DNA of 64,000 bases. Source: Halomonas sp. M4R1S46. Its GTDB lineage: Bacteria > Pseudomonadota > Gammaproteobacteria > Pseudomonadales > Halomonadaceae. Both the position numbers and the translations under genes were made by a program. This document shows, one piece after another, positions 40,425 to 48,907 of this stretch (its first letter is position 1; the number at the start of each line of letters is the position of its first letter). The DNA is taken from NCBI RefSeq assembly GCF_025725685.1, contig NZ_CP107008.1:2976001-3040000 (forward strand). Reading direction: 5' to 3'. The notes under the pieces are model-generated. The model worked only from the letters and a program-made list of their open reading frames with translations. It made no database searches and was not told the DNA's origin.

Positions 40425-41741
40425 TCATTGTTCCCATACGGGGCGATCCTGCAGCGCCTCGGGCAGGTAGTCGTCGGCCCGCTCGCCGAGGCGCGCCATC
40501 AGTTGCAGGAAGTCACGCCGCGGCAGGCGAACCTCCAGCAGGGTGCGTCCCTGGTCGTCGAAGCGTTCCTCGCGCACCGCCCCCAGCTCGTGCAGCCCGG
40601 CCCGCAGCCTGCCCTGCTCCGGGGCCAGGGTGACGTCGAAGTCGATGATGTCGTCGGCCAGGCACTCGGAGAGCGCCTGTTCGAGCAGCTCGAGCCCCCG
40701 GTCCTGCTGGGCGGAGAGCCACACCACCTCGGGGCGCCCCTCGCCGTCGCGCTCGATGCGCGGGGCGCTATCGAGCAGATCGATCTTGTTCATCACCTTG
40801 AGGGTCGGCACGTCCAGGGCGCCGATCTCGTCCAGCACGCCTTCCACCTGGTCGACGTTGAGTTCGCGGTCCGGGTCGGCCGCGTCGATCACGTGGACCA
40901 GCAGGCTCGCCTCGGCGGCTTCCTGCAGGGTGGCCTGAAAGGCCTCCACCAGCTTGTGGGGCAGGTGCCGGATGAAGCCCACGGTGTCGGCCAGCACCAC
41001 CGGTCCCACGTCCTCGACCTCCAGGCGCCGCAGCGTCGGGTCGAGGGTAGCGAAGAGCTGGTCGGCCGCATAGACCCTCGAGGCGGTCAGGGCGTTGAAT
41101 AGCGTCGACTTGCCGGCGTTGGTATAGCCGACCAGGGAGACACTGGGGATCTCGGCTCGGGAACGGGCCCGACGGTTCTGGCTGCGCTGGCTGCGCACCT
41201 TGTCGAGACGCTTGTGGATCGCCTTGATGCGGCCGCGCAGCAGCCGACGGTCGGTCTCGAGCTGGGTCTCCCCCGGGCCGCGCAGGCCGATGCCGCCCTT
41301 CTGCCGCTCCAGGTGGGTCCAGCCGCGCACCAGCCGGGTCGACATGTACTCCAGCTGGGCCAGCTCCACCTGCAGCTTGCCCTCGTGGGTCCGCGCCCGC
41401 TGGGCGAAGATGTCGAGGATCAGGCCGGTACGATCGAGCACGCGACACTTGAGCGACTGCTCGAGGTTGCGCTCCTGGGAGGGGCTCAGGGCATGGTTGA
41501 AGATCACCAGCTCGGCATCATGGACCGCCAGGGCCTCGCGGAGCTCCTCGACCTTGCCCGAGCCGATGAAGGACCGCGGGTCGGGCCGCCCGCGGCTGCC
41601 GCTGAGCAGAGTCGCCGGCTCCGCGCCGGCCGAGCGCACGAGCTCGAGGAACTCACCGGGGTCCTCGCGTTCCTGCTCGTCCTGGAAGTCGACATGGACG
41701 AGTACCGCCGTCTCTCCGGCGTCGGGTCGTTCAAAAAACAA
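40425..41741 (-). CDS. hflX: Ribosome-associated GTPase HflX
   Basis: A 438-residue GTPase that splits stalled or heat-damaged ribosomes. It has the HflX N-terminal domain (FIGSGKVEELREALA, FNHALSPSQERNLE), the linker GIGLRGPGETQLETDRR, and a G domain with GYTNAGKSTLFNAL (G1), DTVGFIRHLP (G3) and NKIDLLD (G4). The reading frame can only start at a TTG (41739-41741), which gives MFFERPDAGETAVLVHV, matching the usual family start (MFDRYDAGEQAVLVHI in E. coli). GAGG lies close upstream. The gene starts nine bases after hfq ends, so expression probably depends on hfq transcription. The TTG start is unusual but well supported by similarity. Confidence 0.93.
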   Translation of the reverse strand: MFFERPDAGETAVLVHVDFQDEQEREDPGEFLELVRSAGAEPATLLSGSRGRPDPRSFIGSGKVEELREALAVHDAELVIFNHALSPSQERNLEQSLKCRVLDRTGLILDIFAQRARTHEGKLQVELAQLEYMSTRLVRGWTHLERQKGGIGLRGPGETQLETDRRLLRGRIKAIHKRLDKVRSQRSQNRRARSRAEIPSVSLVGYTNAGKSTLFNALTASRVYAADQLFATLDPTLRRLEVEDVGPVVLADTVGFIRHLPHKLVEAFQATLQEAAEASLLVHVIDAADPDRELNVDQVEGVLDEIGALDVPTLKVMNKIDLLDSAPRIERDGEGRPEVVWLSAQQDRGLELLEQALSECLADDIIDFDVTLAPEQGRLRAGLHELGAVREERFDDQGRTLLEVRLPRRDFLQLMARLGERADDYLPEALQDRPVWEQ

Positions 41742-41749
41742 TCAATACC

Positions 41750-42001
41750 TCACGCGTTGCTGTCCGACGGCGCCGGGGCGTCAGGGGCCGGCAGGCGCAC
41801 GTTGCGCGACGGCACCACCGTGGAGATGGCATGCTTGTAGACCATCTGGCTGACGGTGTTGCGCAGCAGGATCACGAACTGGTCGAAGGATTCGATCTGT
41901 CCCTGCAGCTTGATGCCGTTGACCAGGAAGATCGATACCGGAATGCGCTCCTTGCGCAGGATGTTCAGGTACGGATCTTGAAGGGACTGCCCTTTGGACA
42001 T
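41750..42001 (-). CDS. hfq: RNA chaperone Hfq
   Basis: An 83-residue Sm-like hexameric RNA chaperone. The sequence MSKGQSLQDPYLNILRKERI and the Sm1/Sm2 motifs (VNGIKLQGQIESFDQFVILL and YKHAISTVVPSR) are nearly invariant in proteobacteria. The C-terminal tail is short (about 15 residues, Pro/Ala/Ser-rich). It lies between miaA and hflX in the conserved mutL-miaA-hfq-hflX order, with 119 bases upstream that may hold its own promoter. Confidence 0.98.
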   Translation of the reverse strand: MSKGQSLQDPYLNILRKERIPVSIFLVNGIKLQGQIESFDQFVILLRNTVSQMVYKHAISTVVPSRNVRLPAPDAPAPSDSNA

Positions 42002-42120
42002 GTTGCTCTCCGTGAGTTGTCTCTGGGATGGTTGGTATTTTAGGTGCTCGCCCCTGGAGGGGACGACACGGGTTGACCGACGGGCCCGTTCAAACGGCCA
42101 CTCGAAACGCTCATCTTACG

Positions 42121-43074
42121 CTAACTACCGAATTCGCGCACCAGTTTCAGGACCTCGCCGAGGGGATCGTCACCCAGGGCGTCGACCCGGTGAAGCCCGG
42201 GCCAGCGCCGCATCCAGGTCAGCTGTCGCTTGGCCAGCTGGCGGGTGGCGACGATGCCCCGGTGGCGAAACGTCTCCCGGTCGACGAGGCCATCCAGGTA
42301 CTCCCACCCCTGACGATAGCCCACGCTCTTCATCGAGGGCAGCCACGGGTGCAGGTCACCGCGAGCCCGGAGACCCGCCAGCTCGTCGAGGAAGCCCGCG
42401 TCGAGCATGGCATCGAAGCGCTGCGCGATACGCTCGTGAAGCACGCCTCGGTCGGCAGGGGTAAGCCCTATCGACAGCGTACGCCAGGGAAAGGTTTCCG
42501 GGCGCTGTGCCTCCCAGAGCTCGGTGAGCGACCGGCCACTGACCCGATAGACCTCGAGGGCCCGCATCAGGCGCTGGGGATCGTTGGGGTGGATGCGCGC
42601 GGCGGCGGCCGGATCGACCCGAGCCAGTTCCGCATGGAGGCCGGCCAGGCCCAGGCGCTCGGCGTCGCGCGCCAGCGCGGCGCGCACCGCCGGATCCGCC
42701 GAGGGCAGGTTGGCCACGCCCTGCTGGAGCCGCTGGAAGTACATCATGGTCCCCCCCACCAGCAGCGGCACCCGACCGGCGGCGGTAATGGCCGACATCT
42801 CGCGGCGGGCGTCCTCGCGGAACTCCGCCGCCGAGTAGGGCTCGGCCGGGTCACGGATGTCGATCAGCCGGTGCGGGGCCCGGGCCAGCTCCTCCGCGGA
42901 CGGCTTGGCACTGCCGATGTCCATGCCGCGGTAGACCATCGCCGAGTCGACGCTGATCAGCTCGCAGCCCAGCCGCTCGTGCAGTTCGATGGCGAGATCG
43001 GTCTTGCCGGCGGCGGTGGGGCCCATCAGGAAGATGGCGGGAGGGCGAGAATCTGGCATTGGGTTCTCAGGCAT
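42121..43074 (-). CDS. miaA: tRNA dimethylallyltransferase MiaA
   Basis: A 317-residue enzyme that adds the dimethylallyl group to A37 of tRNAs reading UNN codons. The P-loop FLMGPTAAGKTDLAIELHER, SVDSAMVYRGMDIGSAKPS, PLLVGGTMMYFQRLQQG and a basic C-terminal region with WLPSMKSVGYRQGWEYLDG are all present. Two start codons are possible: ATG at 43072-43074 (MPENPMPDS) and ATG at 43057-43059 (MPDSRPP), neither with a strong ribosome site; the longer is given. It lies downstream of mutL with about 185 bases between, which contain a REP-like hairpin, and upstream of hfq. Confidence 0.95.
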   Translation of the reverse strand: MPENPMPDSRPPAIFLMGPTAAGKTDLAIELHERLGCELISVDSAMVYRGMDIGSAKPSAEELARAPHRLIDIRDPAEPYSAAEFREDARREMSAITAAGRVPLLVGGTMMYFQRLQQGVANLPSADPAVRAALARDAERLGLAGLHAELARVDPAAAARIHPNDPQRLMRALEVYRVSGRSLTELWEAQRPETFPWRTLSIGLTPADRGVLHERIAQRFDAMLDAGFLDELAGLRARGDLHPWLPSMKSVGYRQGWEYLDGLVDRETFRHRGIVATRQLAKRQLTWMRRWPGLHRVDALGDDPLGEVLKLVREFGS

Positions 43075-43176
43075 TTCTTGACTCGGGATGGAGACGCTTA
43101 TCCGGCGGCAGCGACGTAGTTCGGGCAAGCGAACTGGCGAGCACACCCGACGCCCCACCGCCAGCGGCGCCACTTC

Positions 43177-43203
43177 GTTGGATGCGCCTTCGGCTTATCC
43201 AAC
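43177..43203. repeat. REP-like palindrome between mutL and miaA
   Basis: GTTGGATGCGCC-TTC-GGCTTATCCAAC forms an imperfect hairpin flanked by CTACGGGG. It looks like the common 'GTAGGTTGGATAAG...GCATCCAAC' extragenic palindromes of gammaproteobacteria. Only one copy is seen in this window. Confidence 0.6.
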
Positions 43204-43259
43204 CTACGGGGCTGGTGTCAACGCCACATGGCCGAGCGCAATAGCTTGCAGACATCCCG

Positions 43260-45230
43260 TCACTGGCCGCGCAGGAAGAGGCGGTCCAACTCCTTCATGC
43301 TCATCTCGGTCCAGGTCGGCCGGCCATGGTTGCACTGGCCACTGCGCTCGGTGCGCTCCATGTCGCGCAGCAGGGCGTTCATCTCCTCCTGGGTCAGCTG
43401 GCGGTTGGCGCGCACGCTGCCGTGGCAGGCCATGGTGGCCAGCAGCTCGTTGATATGGGCCTCGAGCCGGTCGGAACGGCCGTAGCGCTCCAGGTCGCCG
43501 AGCATGTCGCGGATCAGCGGCTCCACGTCGGCATCGACCAGCAGGGTCGGCACCTGACGCACCAGCAGCGTCTCGGGGCCGGCCACGTCGAGCTCCACCC
43601 CGAGGCGCGAGAAGGCCTCGCGCTCGGCCTCGGCGGTGGCCACCTCGGCGGCGCTGGCGGCCAGCGACACCGGCACCAGCAGCGGCTGGGCCTCGAGCGC
43701 CCCACCGTGGACCTGGGTCTTCATGCGCTCATAGACGATGCGCTCGTGGGCGGCATGCATGTCCACCACCACCAGGCCCCGTTCGGTCTGGGAGAGGATA
43801 TAGATGCCGTGCAGCTGGGCCACGGCATAGCCCAAGGGCGGGGCCCGGGTATCGTCCGCCGCCGGCATCGCCGGGCGCGGCTGGACGGCCTCGGGCTGGA
43901 ACCGGGACTGCGCCCGGCGCTCGGCCAGCGCCACGTCGGCGGCGGCCCCGCCGGCCCCGGGGGCGGCCGGCTGGGGCGTCAGCAGGCTGTCCTCGTGGTC
44001 GGGATGCAGGGCCCGGTAGCCCTCCATGAAGGCCCGCACCCGATCGGAGGTCGGCCGCTCCGCGCCCTCCTCGCGGCCCGGCAGGGCCATGGGCTGCTGC
44101 TGCCAGGCGGGCTGGGGCGCGGTCTCGCGCACCTCACCGGTCTCGGACACGACCGCCCCGTCCTGGCCTGCTACCCGCTCCTCGTCGGCCGCCTCACCCT
44201 CCGGCGCAGCCCCGGCCCTTGCCTCGCCCAGCGCCCGGTGCAGGCTGGAGAACAGGAAGTCGTGGACCATGCGCCCATCGCGGAAGCGCACCTCATGCTT
44301 GGTGGGATGGACGTTGACGTCCACCACCGTGGGGTCGACCTCGAGGTAGAGCACGAACACCGGATGCCGGCCATGGAAGAGCACGTCCCGATAGGCCTGG
44401 CGGATGGCGTGGGCCACCAGCCGGTCGCGGACCACCCGGCCATTGACGAAGAAGTACTGCTGGTCGGCCTGGGCCCGCGAATGGGTGGGCAGGCCCACCC
44501 AGCCCCACAGGCGCAGCCCGCCGACCTCCAGGTCGAGGTGCAGGGCATTCTCCAGGAAGGCCTTGCCGAGCAGCGCCTGGAGGCGCCGCTCGTGGCCGAC
44601 CAGGTCATCGCCGGGACGCAGCTGGTGAACGGTCTTCTGGTTGTGGCGCAGCACCCAGCCGATATCCAGCCGCGACAGGGCCTGACGGCGGAAGGCCTCC
44701 TCGACGTGGCCGAACTCGGTCTTCTCGGTGCGCAGGAACTTGCGCCGCGCCGGGGTATTGAAGAACAGGTCGCGCACCGTCACCGAGGTGCCCTGGGGAT
44801 GCGGCGAGGGCGAGACCCGCGGCTCCATGCGGCGCCCCTCCACCACCACCCGCCAGCCGCCGGTGGGGTCCTCCGCGACGTTGGACATCAGCTCCAGCCG
44901 CGAGACCGAGCTGATCGAGGCCAGGGCCTCGCCGCGAAAGCCCAGGCTGGCCACCCCCTCGAGGTCCTCGAGAGAGGCGATCTTGCTGGTGGCGTGGCGC
45001 GACAGCGCCAGCGGCAGGTCGTCCTCGCCGATGCCGCCGCCGTCGTCGCGCACCCGGATCAGGCGCGCGCCGCCGGCCTCGAGCTCCACCTCGATGCGCC
45101 GGCTGCCGGCGTCGATGGCGTTCTCGATCAGTTCCTTGACCACCGAGGCCGGGCGCTCGACCACCTCGCCGGCGGCGATCTGGTTGGCCAGCCGCGGATC
45201 GAGGATCCGGATGTGTTGGCTGTCTGGCAT
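43260..45230 (-). CDS. mutL: DNA mismatch repair protein MutL
   Basis: A 656-residue GHKL ATPase. N-terminal motifs ELIENAIDAGSRRIEVE, IRVRDDGGGIGEDDL, SLGFRGEALASISSVS and the C-terminal dimerisation domain are present. The C-terminal part also carries DMHAAHERIVYE, which fits the D-(M/Q)-HA-x2-E-x4-E pattern of MutL proteins with latent endonuclease activity, and QCNHGRPT near the end. This suggests methyl-independent repair as in most non-enteric bacteria. The central linker is Pro/Gln/Ala-rich. The ATG at 45228-45230 follows GGAG. The open frame upstream of it runs through a heptamer repeat array. Confidence 0.95.
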   Translation of the reverse strand: MPDSQHIRILDPRLANQIAAGEVVERPASVVKELIENAIDAGSRRIEVELEAGGARLIRVRDDGGGIGEDDLPLALSRHATSKIASLEDLEGVASLGFRGEALASISSVSRLELMSNVAEDPTGGWRVVVEGRRMEPRVSPSPHPQGTSVTVRDLFFNTPARRKFLRTEKTEFGHVEEAFRRQALSRLDIGWVLRHNQKTVHQLRPGDDLVGHERRLQALLGKAFLENALHLDLEVGGLRLWGWVGLPTHSRAQADQQYFFVNGRVVRDRLVAHAIRQAYRDVLFHGRHPVFVLYLEVDPTVVDVNVHPTKHEVRFRDGRMVHDFLFSSLHRALGEARAGAAPEGEAADEERVAGQDGAVVSETGEVRETAPQPAWQQQPMALPGREEGAERPTSDRVRAFMEGYRALHPDHEDSLLTPQPAAPGAGGAAADVALAERRAQSRFQPEAVQPRPAMPAADDTRAPPLGYAVAQLHGIYILSQTERGLVVVDMHAAHERIVYERMKTQVHGGALEAQPLLVPVSLAASAAEVATAEAEREAFSRLGVELDVAGPETLLVRQVPTLLVDADVEPLIRDMLGDLERYGRSDRLEAHINELLATMACHGSVRANRQLTQEEMNALLRDMERTERSGQCNHGRPTWTEMSMKELDRLFLRGQ

Positions 45231-45242
45231 ATCACTCCACTC

Positions 45243-45346
45243 GAGCTGGAAGCTGAAAGAACAGCTTGCCACGGAAATTCGCCTTCTCCACCCTCTTCCA
45301 GCTTCCAGGCGCGCAGCGCCGCTCTTCAAGCTTCCAGCTCAAGAGC
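45243..45346. repeat. Heptamer-repeat inverted element R1 (amiB 3' end)
   Basis: Left arm GAGCTGGAAGCTG (45243-45255), right arm ending CTTCCAGCTC (45331-45340); the outer ten bases are perfect inverted repeats. The amiB stop codon (45339-45341) lies in the right arm. It is related to the elements at 49998, 52721, 56671, 60671 and 63212. Confidence 0.7.
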
Positions 45347-46790
45347 GGGGTATCCGCAGCACCTGCCCGACCCGGATGACGTCGCCGCTGAGCTCATTGG
45401 CCTGGCGCAGCTGGGCCACCGGGACCCCGTGGCGCGCGGCGATCTCGGAGAGGGTATCCCCGGGCTGGATGCGGTACTCGTTGCCGGCGGTATCACGGCC
45501 ATGGTCGCGCTGCCAGGCCAGCAGGCTGGCCGGGGGCGGGTTGCGATGGAAATGGGCGCGGATGCCGCCGAATACCGCATCCATCATCCGCGCCTGGTAG
45601 TCCGGATCACGCAACCGGCGCTCCTCGTCGGGGTTGGAGATGAAGCCGGTCTCCACCAGCAGCGAGGGGATGTCCGGCGACTTGAGCACCACGAAACCGG
45701 CCTGCTCGACACGGGACTTGTGCAGGTCGTTGACCCGTCCCAACCGGTCGAGCACCTGGCCGCCGAGGGTCAGGGAGTCATTGAGGGTGGCGGTCATGGT
45801 CAGGTCGAGCAGCACACCGCGCAGCACCTCGTCCTTGTCGTCCAGCGAGAGGTTGCCGTCCACCCCGCCGATCAGGTCCGCGCGGTTCTCGCTGGCGGCC
45901 AGCCACTGGGCGGTCTCGGAGGTGGCGCCGCTCTGGGAGAGCGCGTAGACGGAGCTGCCGTGGGGCCGCGGGCTGTTGAAGGCGTCGGCGTGGATCGAGA
46001 CGAAGAAGTCGGCCTTCTGCTCCCGGGCGATACGGGTCCGCTGACGCAACCCCACGTAGTAGTCGCCGTCACGGATCATCACCGCCTTGAAGCCCTCGGC
46101 CGCGTTGATCCGGCGCGCCAGACGCTCGGCCATCTCCAGCACCACGTCCTTCTCGCGGGTGCCGCGGGGACCGATGGCGCCGGGATCCTCGCCGCCATGC
46201 CCGGCATCGACCGCGACGATGATGTCACGCTTGGGATGGGGCTGGGCGGGCTCCAGCACCGGCGCCACCGAGGACGGGTCGCGCCCCTCGGCCACGGCCT
46301 CGGCCTGAGCCCGGTCCGCGGCGATCTCCTGCTCGCGGATCATCGCCTCGATGGGGTCGATGGGGTCCTCGACGGCGCTCTCGCCAGGATACTCGAGGTC
46401 CACCACCAGGCGATGGCCGTACTGCTCGTTGGGGGCCAGGGTGAAGTGGCGCGGCTCGATCGCCCGGGACAGCTCCAGCACCACCCGCAGGTCATCACCG
46501 TCGCGGATGCCACTGCGCACCTCGCGGATGGCGCTGCCCTCGAGGTCGAGCCGCGAGAGGTCGGCGTTGAGCCGGCTGTCTTGCAGGTCGATGACCAGCC
46601 GCCGCGGATCGTCCAGGGGAAAGACCTCCGCCTCGGCCGGGGCGGAGAGGTCGAAGACCAGGCGGGCATGATCCGGCGCCGCCCAGAGGCGCAGGTTGTC
46701 GACGCTGGCCGCCTCGGCCGCGCCCGGGGCGAGCAGTGCCAGCGGCCAGAGCCAGCCGAGCAGCCGGGAACACAGGCTTCCCTTCCTCAT
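45339..46790 (-). CDS. amiB: N-acetylmuramoyl-L-alanine amidase AmiB/AmiC type with LysM
   Basis: A 483-residue periplasmic cell-wall amidase. It has a signal peptide (to AAEAAS, about residue 28), an AMIN domain at about 29-135 (VDNLRLWAAPDHARLVFDLS), an amidase_3 zinc domain at about 187-405 with ligands in VAVDAGHGGEDPGAIG, the following REKDVVLEMA and FVSIHADAF, and one C-terminal LysM domain (YRIQPGDTLSEIAARHGVPV). It cleaves septal peptidoglycan during cell separation, presumably activated by an EnvC/NlpD-type protein. Its start overlaps the tsaE stop by four bases. The end of the gene runs into heptamer element R1. Confidence 0.93.
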   Translation of the reverse strand: MRKGSLCSRLLGWLWPLALLAPGAAEAASVDNLRLWAAPDHARLVFDLSAPAEAEVFPLDDPRRLVIDLQDSRLNADLSRLDLEGSAIREVRSGIRDGDDLRVVLELSRAIEPRHFTLAPNEQYGHRLVVDLEYPGESAVEDPIDPIEAMIREQEIAADRAQAEAVAEGRDPSSVAPVLEPAQPHPKRDIIVAVDAGHGGEDPGAIGPRGTREKDVVLEMAERLARRINAAEGFKAVMIRDGDYYVGLRQRTRIAREQKADFFVSIHADAFNSPRPHGSSVYALSQSGATSETAQWLAASENRADLIGGVDGNLSLDDKDEVLRGVLLDLTMTATLNDSLTLGGQVLDRLGRVNDLHKSRVEQAGFVVLKSPDIPSLLVETGFISNPDEERRLRDPDYQARMMDAVFGGIRAHFHRNPPPASLLAWQRDHGRDTAGNEYRIQPGDTLSEIAARHGVPVAQLRQANELSGDVIRVGQVLRIPRS

Positions 46791-47290
46791 GAGACGTCGT
46801 CACCCTCCCTGGCGAGGTAGCAGTCCGCCATCTCCGGGTCGGCGGCCAGACGCGCCAGGACCCGGCGACCATGGTCGCTGTGGGCGGTGAGGCAGCCCCG
46901 GCGACCGTGGTCGGCCACTTCCAGGCGCACCACCAGGTCCGGCGTGGGCAGCCAGCCCTCGCCCCGGGCCGGCCACTCGATCACGCACAGGGCATCCTCG
47001 GCCAGCAGGTCGCGACCGCCGATGAACTCCAGCTCCTCGGGGTCGCCCAGACGATAGAGGTCGAAGTGATTGACCCGGGCGGACGCCAGCTCGTAGGGCT
47101 CCACCAGGGTATAGGTGGGGCTCTTCACCGCGCCGCGGTGGCCATAGGCGCGCAGGATGCCACGGGTGAGGGTCGTCTTGCCGGCCCCCAGCTCGCCGTC
47201 GAGGTGCAGGCGACCCCGCCCCATCAGGGCCCGCCCCAGGGATTCGCCGAAGGCCACCTGGCGGTCTTCGTCATCGAGTCGCAACTGCAT
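46787..47290 (-). CDS. tsaE: tRNA threonylcarbamoyladenosine biosynthesis ATPase TsaE
   Basis: A 167-residue P-loop ATPase needed for t6A37 modification of tRNA together with TsaB, TsaC and TsaD. Walker A LDGELGAGKTTLTRGILRAY, VKSPTYTLVEPYE and the FDLYRLGDPEELEFIG segment are typical of YjeE/TsaE. The ATG at 47288-47290 lies inside the last codons of nnr, giving a 20-base overlap; this is the usual start by family length. Its stop overlaps the amiB start by four bases. The order nnr-tsaE-amiB-mutL is the common gammaproteobacterial one. Confidence 0.93.
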   Translation of the reverse strand: MQLRLDDEDRQVAFGESLGRALMGRGRLHLDGELGAGKTTLTRGILRAYGHRGAVKSPTYTLVEPYELASARVNHFDLYRLGDPEELEFIGGRDLLAEDALCVIEWPARGEGWLPTPDLVVRLEVADHGRRGCLTAHSDHGRRVLARLAADPEMADCYLAREGDDVS

Positions 47291-48806
47291 CGTCTTCGCC
47301 CATCGTCGGGTTGACCAGAATTCGCGCACAGGATGCCAGATCGCCGGCCAGCAGGCCACGCTCTCCCCCCTCGTCGGCCGCCATGTCGGCGGCCAGGGCG
47401 TGGATCATCACACCGAGGCGGGCGGCGAGCTCGATGGCCACTCCTTGCGCCAGCAGCGCCCCCAGGATGCCGGAAAGCGCATCGCCCATGCCGCCGCAGG
47501 CCATGCCGGGGTTGCCGTAGGGGCAGACCGCCAGGCCGGACGGGCCCGCCACCAGGCTGCCGGCGCCCTTGAGCACCACCACGCCGCCGAAGCGGCGCTG
47601 CAGGGCTAGCGCCGCCGCCGGCCGGTCGGCCTCCACCTCGGCGGGAGTGATGTCCAGCAGGCGCCCGGCCTCGCCGGGATGCGGGGTCAGGATCCAGTCG
47701 TCGCGCCGCTGGCCGGGAAAACGCGAGGCCAGCAGGTTGAGGCCGTCGGCATCCACCACCAGCGGGCTCGCGGCGGCGAGGGCCGCCTGGAGCATGGCCT
47801 GGCCCCAGCTGCCCTGCCCCAGGCCCGGCCCCACCACCAGCACGTCGGCCCGGCGGGGCAGCTCGCCGAGGTCGGCGGCCCCGCGCACGCCGTGGACCAT
47901 CACCTCGGGGCGGCGCACCAGGCTCGCGGTCACGTGCTCCGGCGCCGTGGCCAGGCTCACCTTGCCGGCGCCCAGGCGCGCGGCATGCTCGGCGGCCAGC
48001 AGGGCCGCCCCGCCGAAGCCCGGGGCGCCGCCCAGCACCAGGGCATGGCCCGCCCCGCCCTTGTGAGCGTCCCGGGGACGCGGCGGCAGTGCCGCGGCGA
48101 TCATCGAGCGGTCGAGCAGATGGGCCGCCGGCGTCATGTCCGCCGTCGCATCTCGGGGGGCGTCGAGGTCGCGAACGCTCACCTCGCCGGTCAGCGCCGG
48201 GGCGCGGCCGGTGTGCAGGCCCAGCTTGTCACCGATGAAGGTCACCGTCCTCTCGGCACGCACCGCGATACCGAGCTCGGCGCCGGTGTCGGCGTGCAGC
48301 CCGGAGGGGATGTCGATGGCCAGCACCGGACGCCCCGCGGCGTTGACCGCGGCGATGGCGTCGCGCATATCACCGCGCACCTCGCCGGCGAGCCCGGTGC
48401 CAAGCAGCGCATCCACCAGCACCTCGCCGCCGAGCGCCAGGCCCGGCCGCCAGGGTTCGATGCCGACGCCGGCGGCCGTGGCCATGTCCGCCGCCCGGCG
48501 GGCATCGCCAGAGAGCGCCTCGACGGGCTTCAGGAGCACGCGCTGGACCGCGAGGCCCTCGGCGGCGGCCAGGGCCGCCAGCACATGGCCGTCACCACCG
48601 TTGTTGCCGCCGCCACACAGCACACTGAGCGAGCGCGCCCGGGGCCAGGCCTCGCGCAGCACCCGCCAGGCCGCGGCGGCGGCCCGCTGCATCAGGGCGA
48701 AGCCCTCGATGCCGGCGGCAATGGTACGTCGGTCCAGCTCGCGGACCTGTTCGGCCCGGTAGAGGGGAAATCCCTCGAGATATCGGTCCTGCGACGGCCC
48801 GGCCAT
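47271..48806 (-). CDS. nnr: Bifunctional NAD(P)H-hydrate epimerase/ADP-dependent dehydratase
   Basis: A 511-residue YjeF-type repair enzyme. The N-terminal epimerase half (about 15-220) has LCGGGNNGGDGHVLAALAAA and DIPSGLHADTG. The C-terminal dehydratase half (about 235-500) has HKGGAGHALVLGGAPGFGGA, the VVVGPGLGQGSW segment, LTPHPGEAGRLL and AVCPYGNPGMACGGMGDALS. Together they repair hydrated NADH and NADPH. The ATG at 48804-48806 has GGGGAG seven bases upstream; the start at 48839 in the same frame lacks a site and would overlap the queG region. It is divergent from queG and heads the unit nnr-tsaE-amiB-mutL. Confidence 0.93.
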   Translation of the reverse strand: MAGPSQDRYLEGFPLYRAEQVRELDRRTIAAGIEGFALMQRAAAAAWRVLREAWPRARSLSVLCGGGNNGGDGHVLAALAAAEGLAVQRVLLKPVEALSGDARRAADMATAAGVGIEPWRPGLALGGEVLVDALLGTGLAGEVRGDMRDAIAAVNAAGRPVLAIDIPSGLHADTGAELGIAVRAERTVTFIGDKLGLHTGRAPALTGEVSVRDLDAPRDATADMTPAAHLLDRSMIAAALPPRPRDAHKGGAGHALVLGGAPGFGGAALLAAEHAARLGAGKVSLATAPEHVTASLVRRPEVMVHGVRGAADLGELPRRADVLVVGPGLGQGSWGQAMLQAALAAASPLVVDADGLNLLASRFPGQRRDDWILTPHPGEAGRLLDITPAEVEADRPAAALALQRRFGGVVVLKGAGSLVAGPSGLAVCPYGNPGMACGGMGDALSGILGALLAQGVAIELAARLGVMIHALAADMAADEGGERGLLAGDLASCARILVNPTMGEDDAVATR

Positions 48807-48907
48807 GCGCTGTCTCCCCTGAACGCGATGCTTTACCATGAGTGTGTCGTCTTCCGCCGCCCGACGCCAAGCGTCGCGGCGCTTTCCTGCATGGTGTTTT
48901 CTCGATC

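Noticed and set aside
43326..46820. Plus-strand open frame of 1164 codons opposite mutL and amiB
   Set aside because: It is the antisense shadow of two well-recognised genes in GC-rich DNA; the translation is low-complexity (His/Gly/Leu/Gln-rich) with no known domain.
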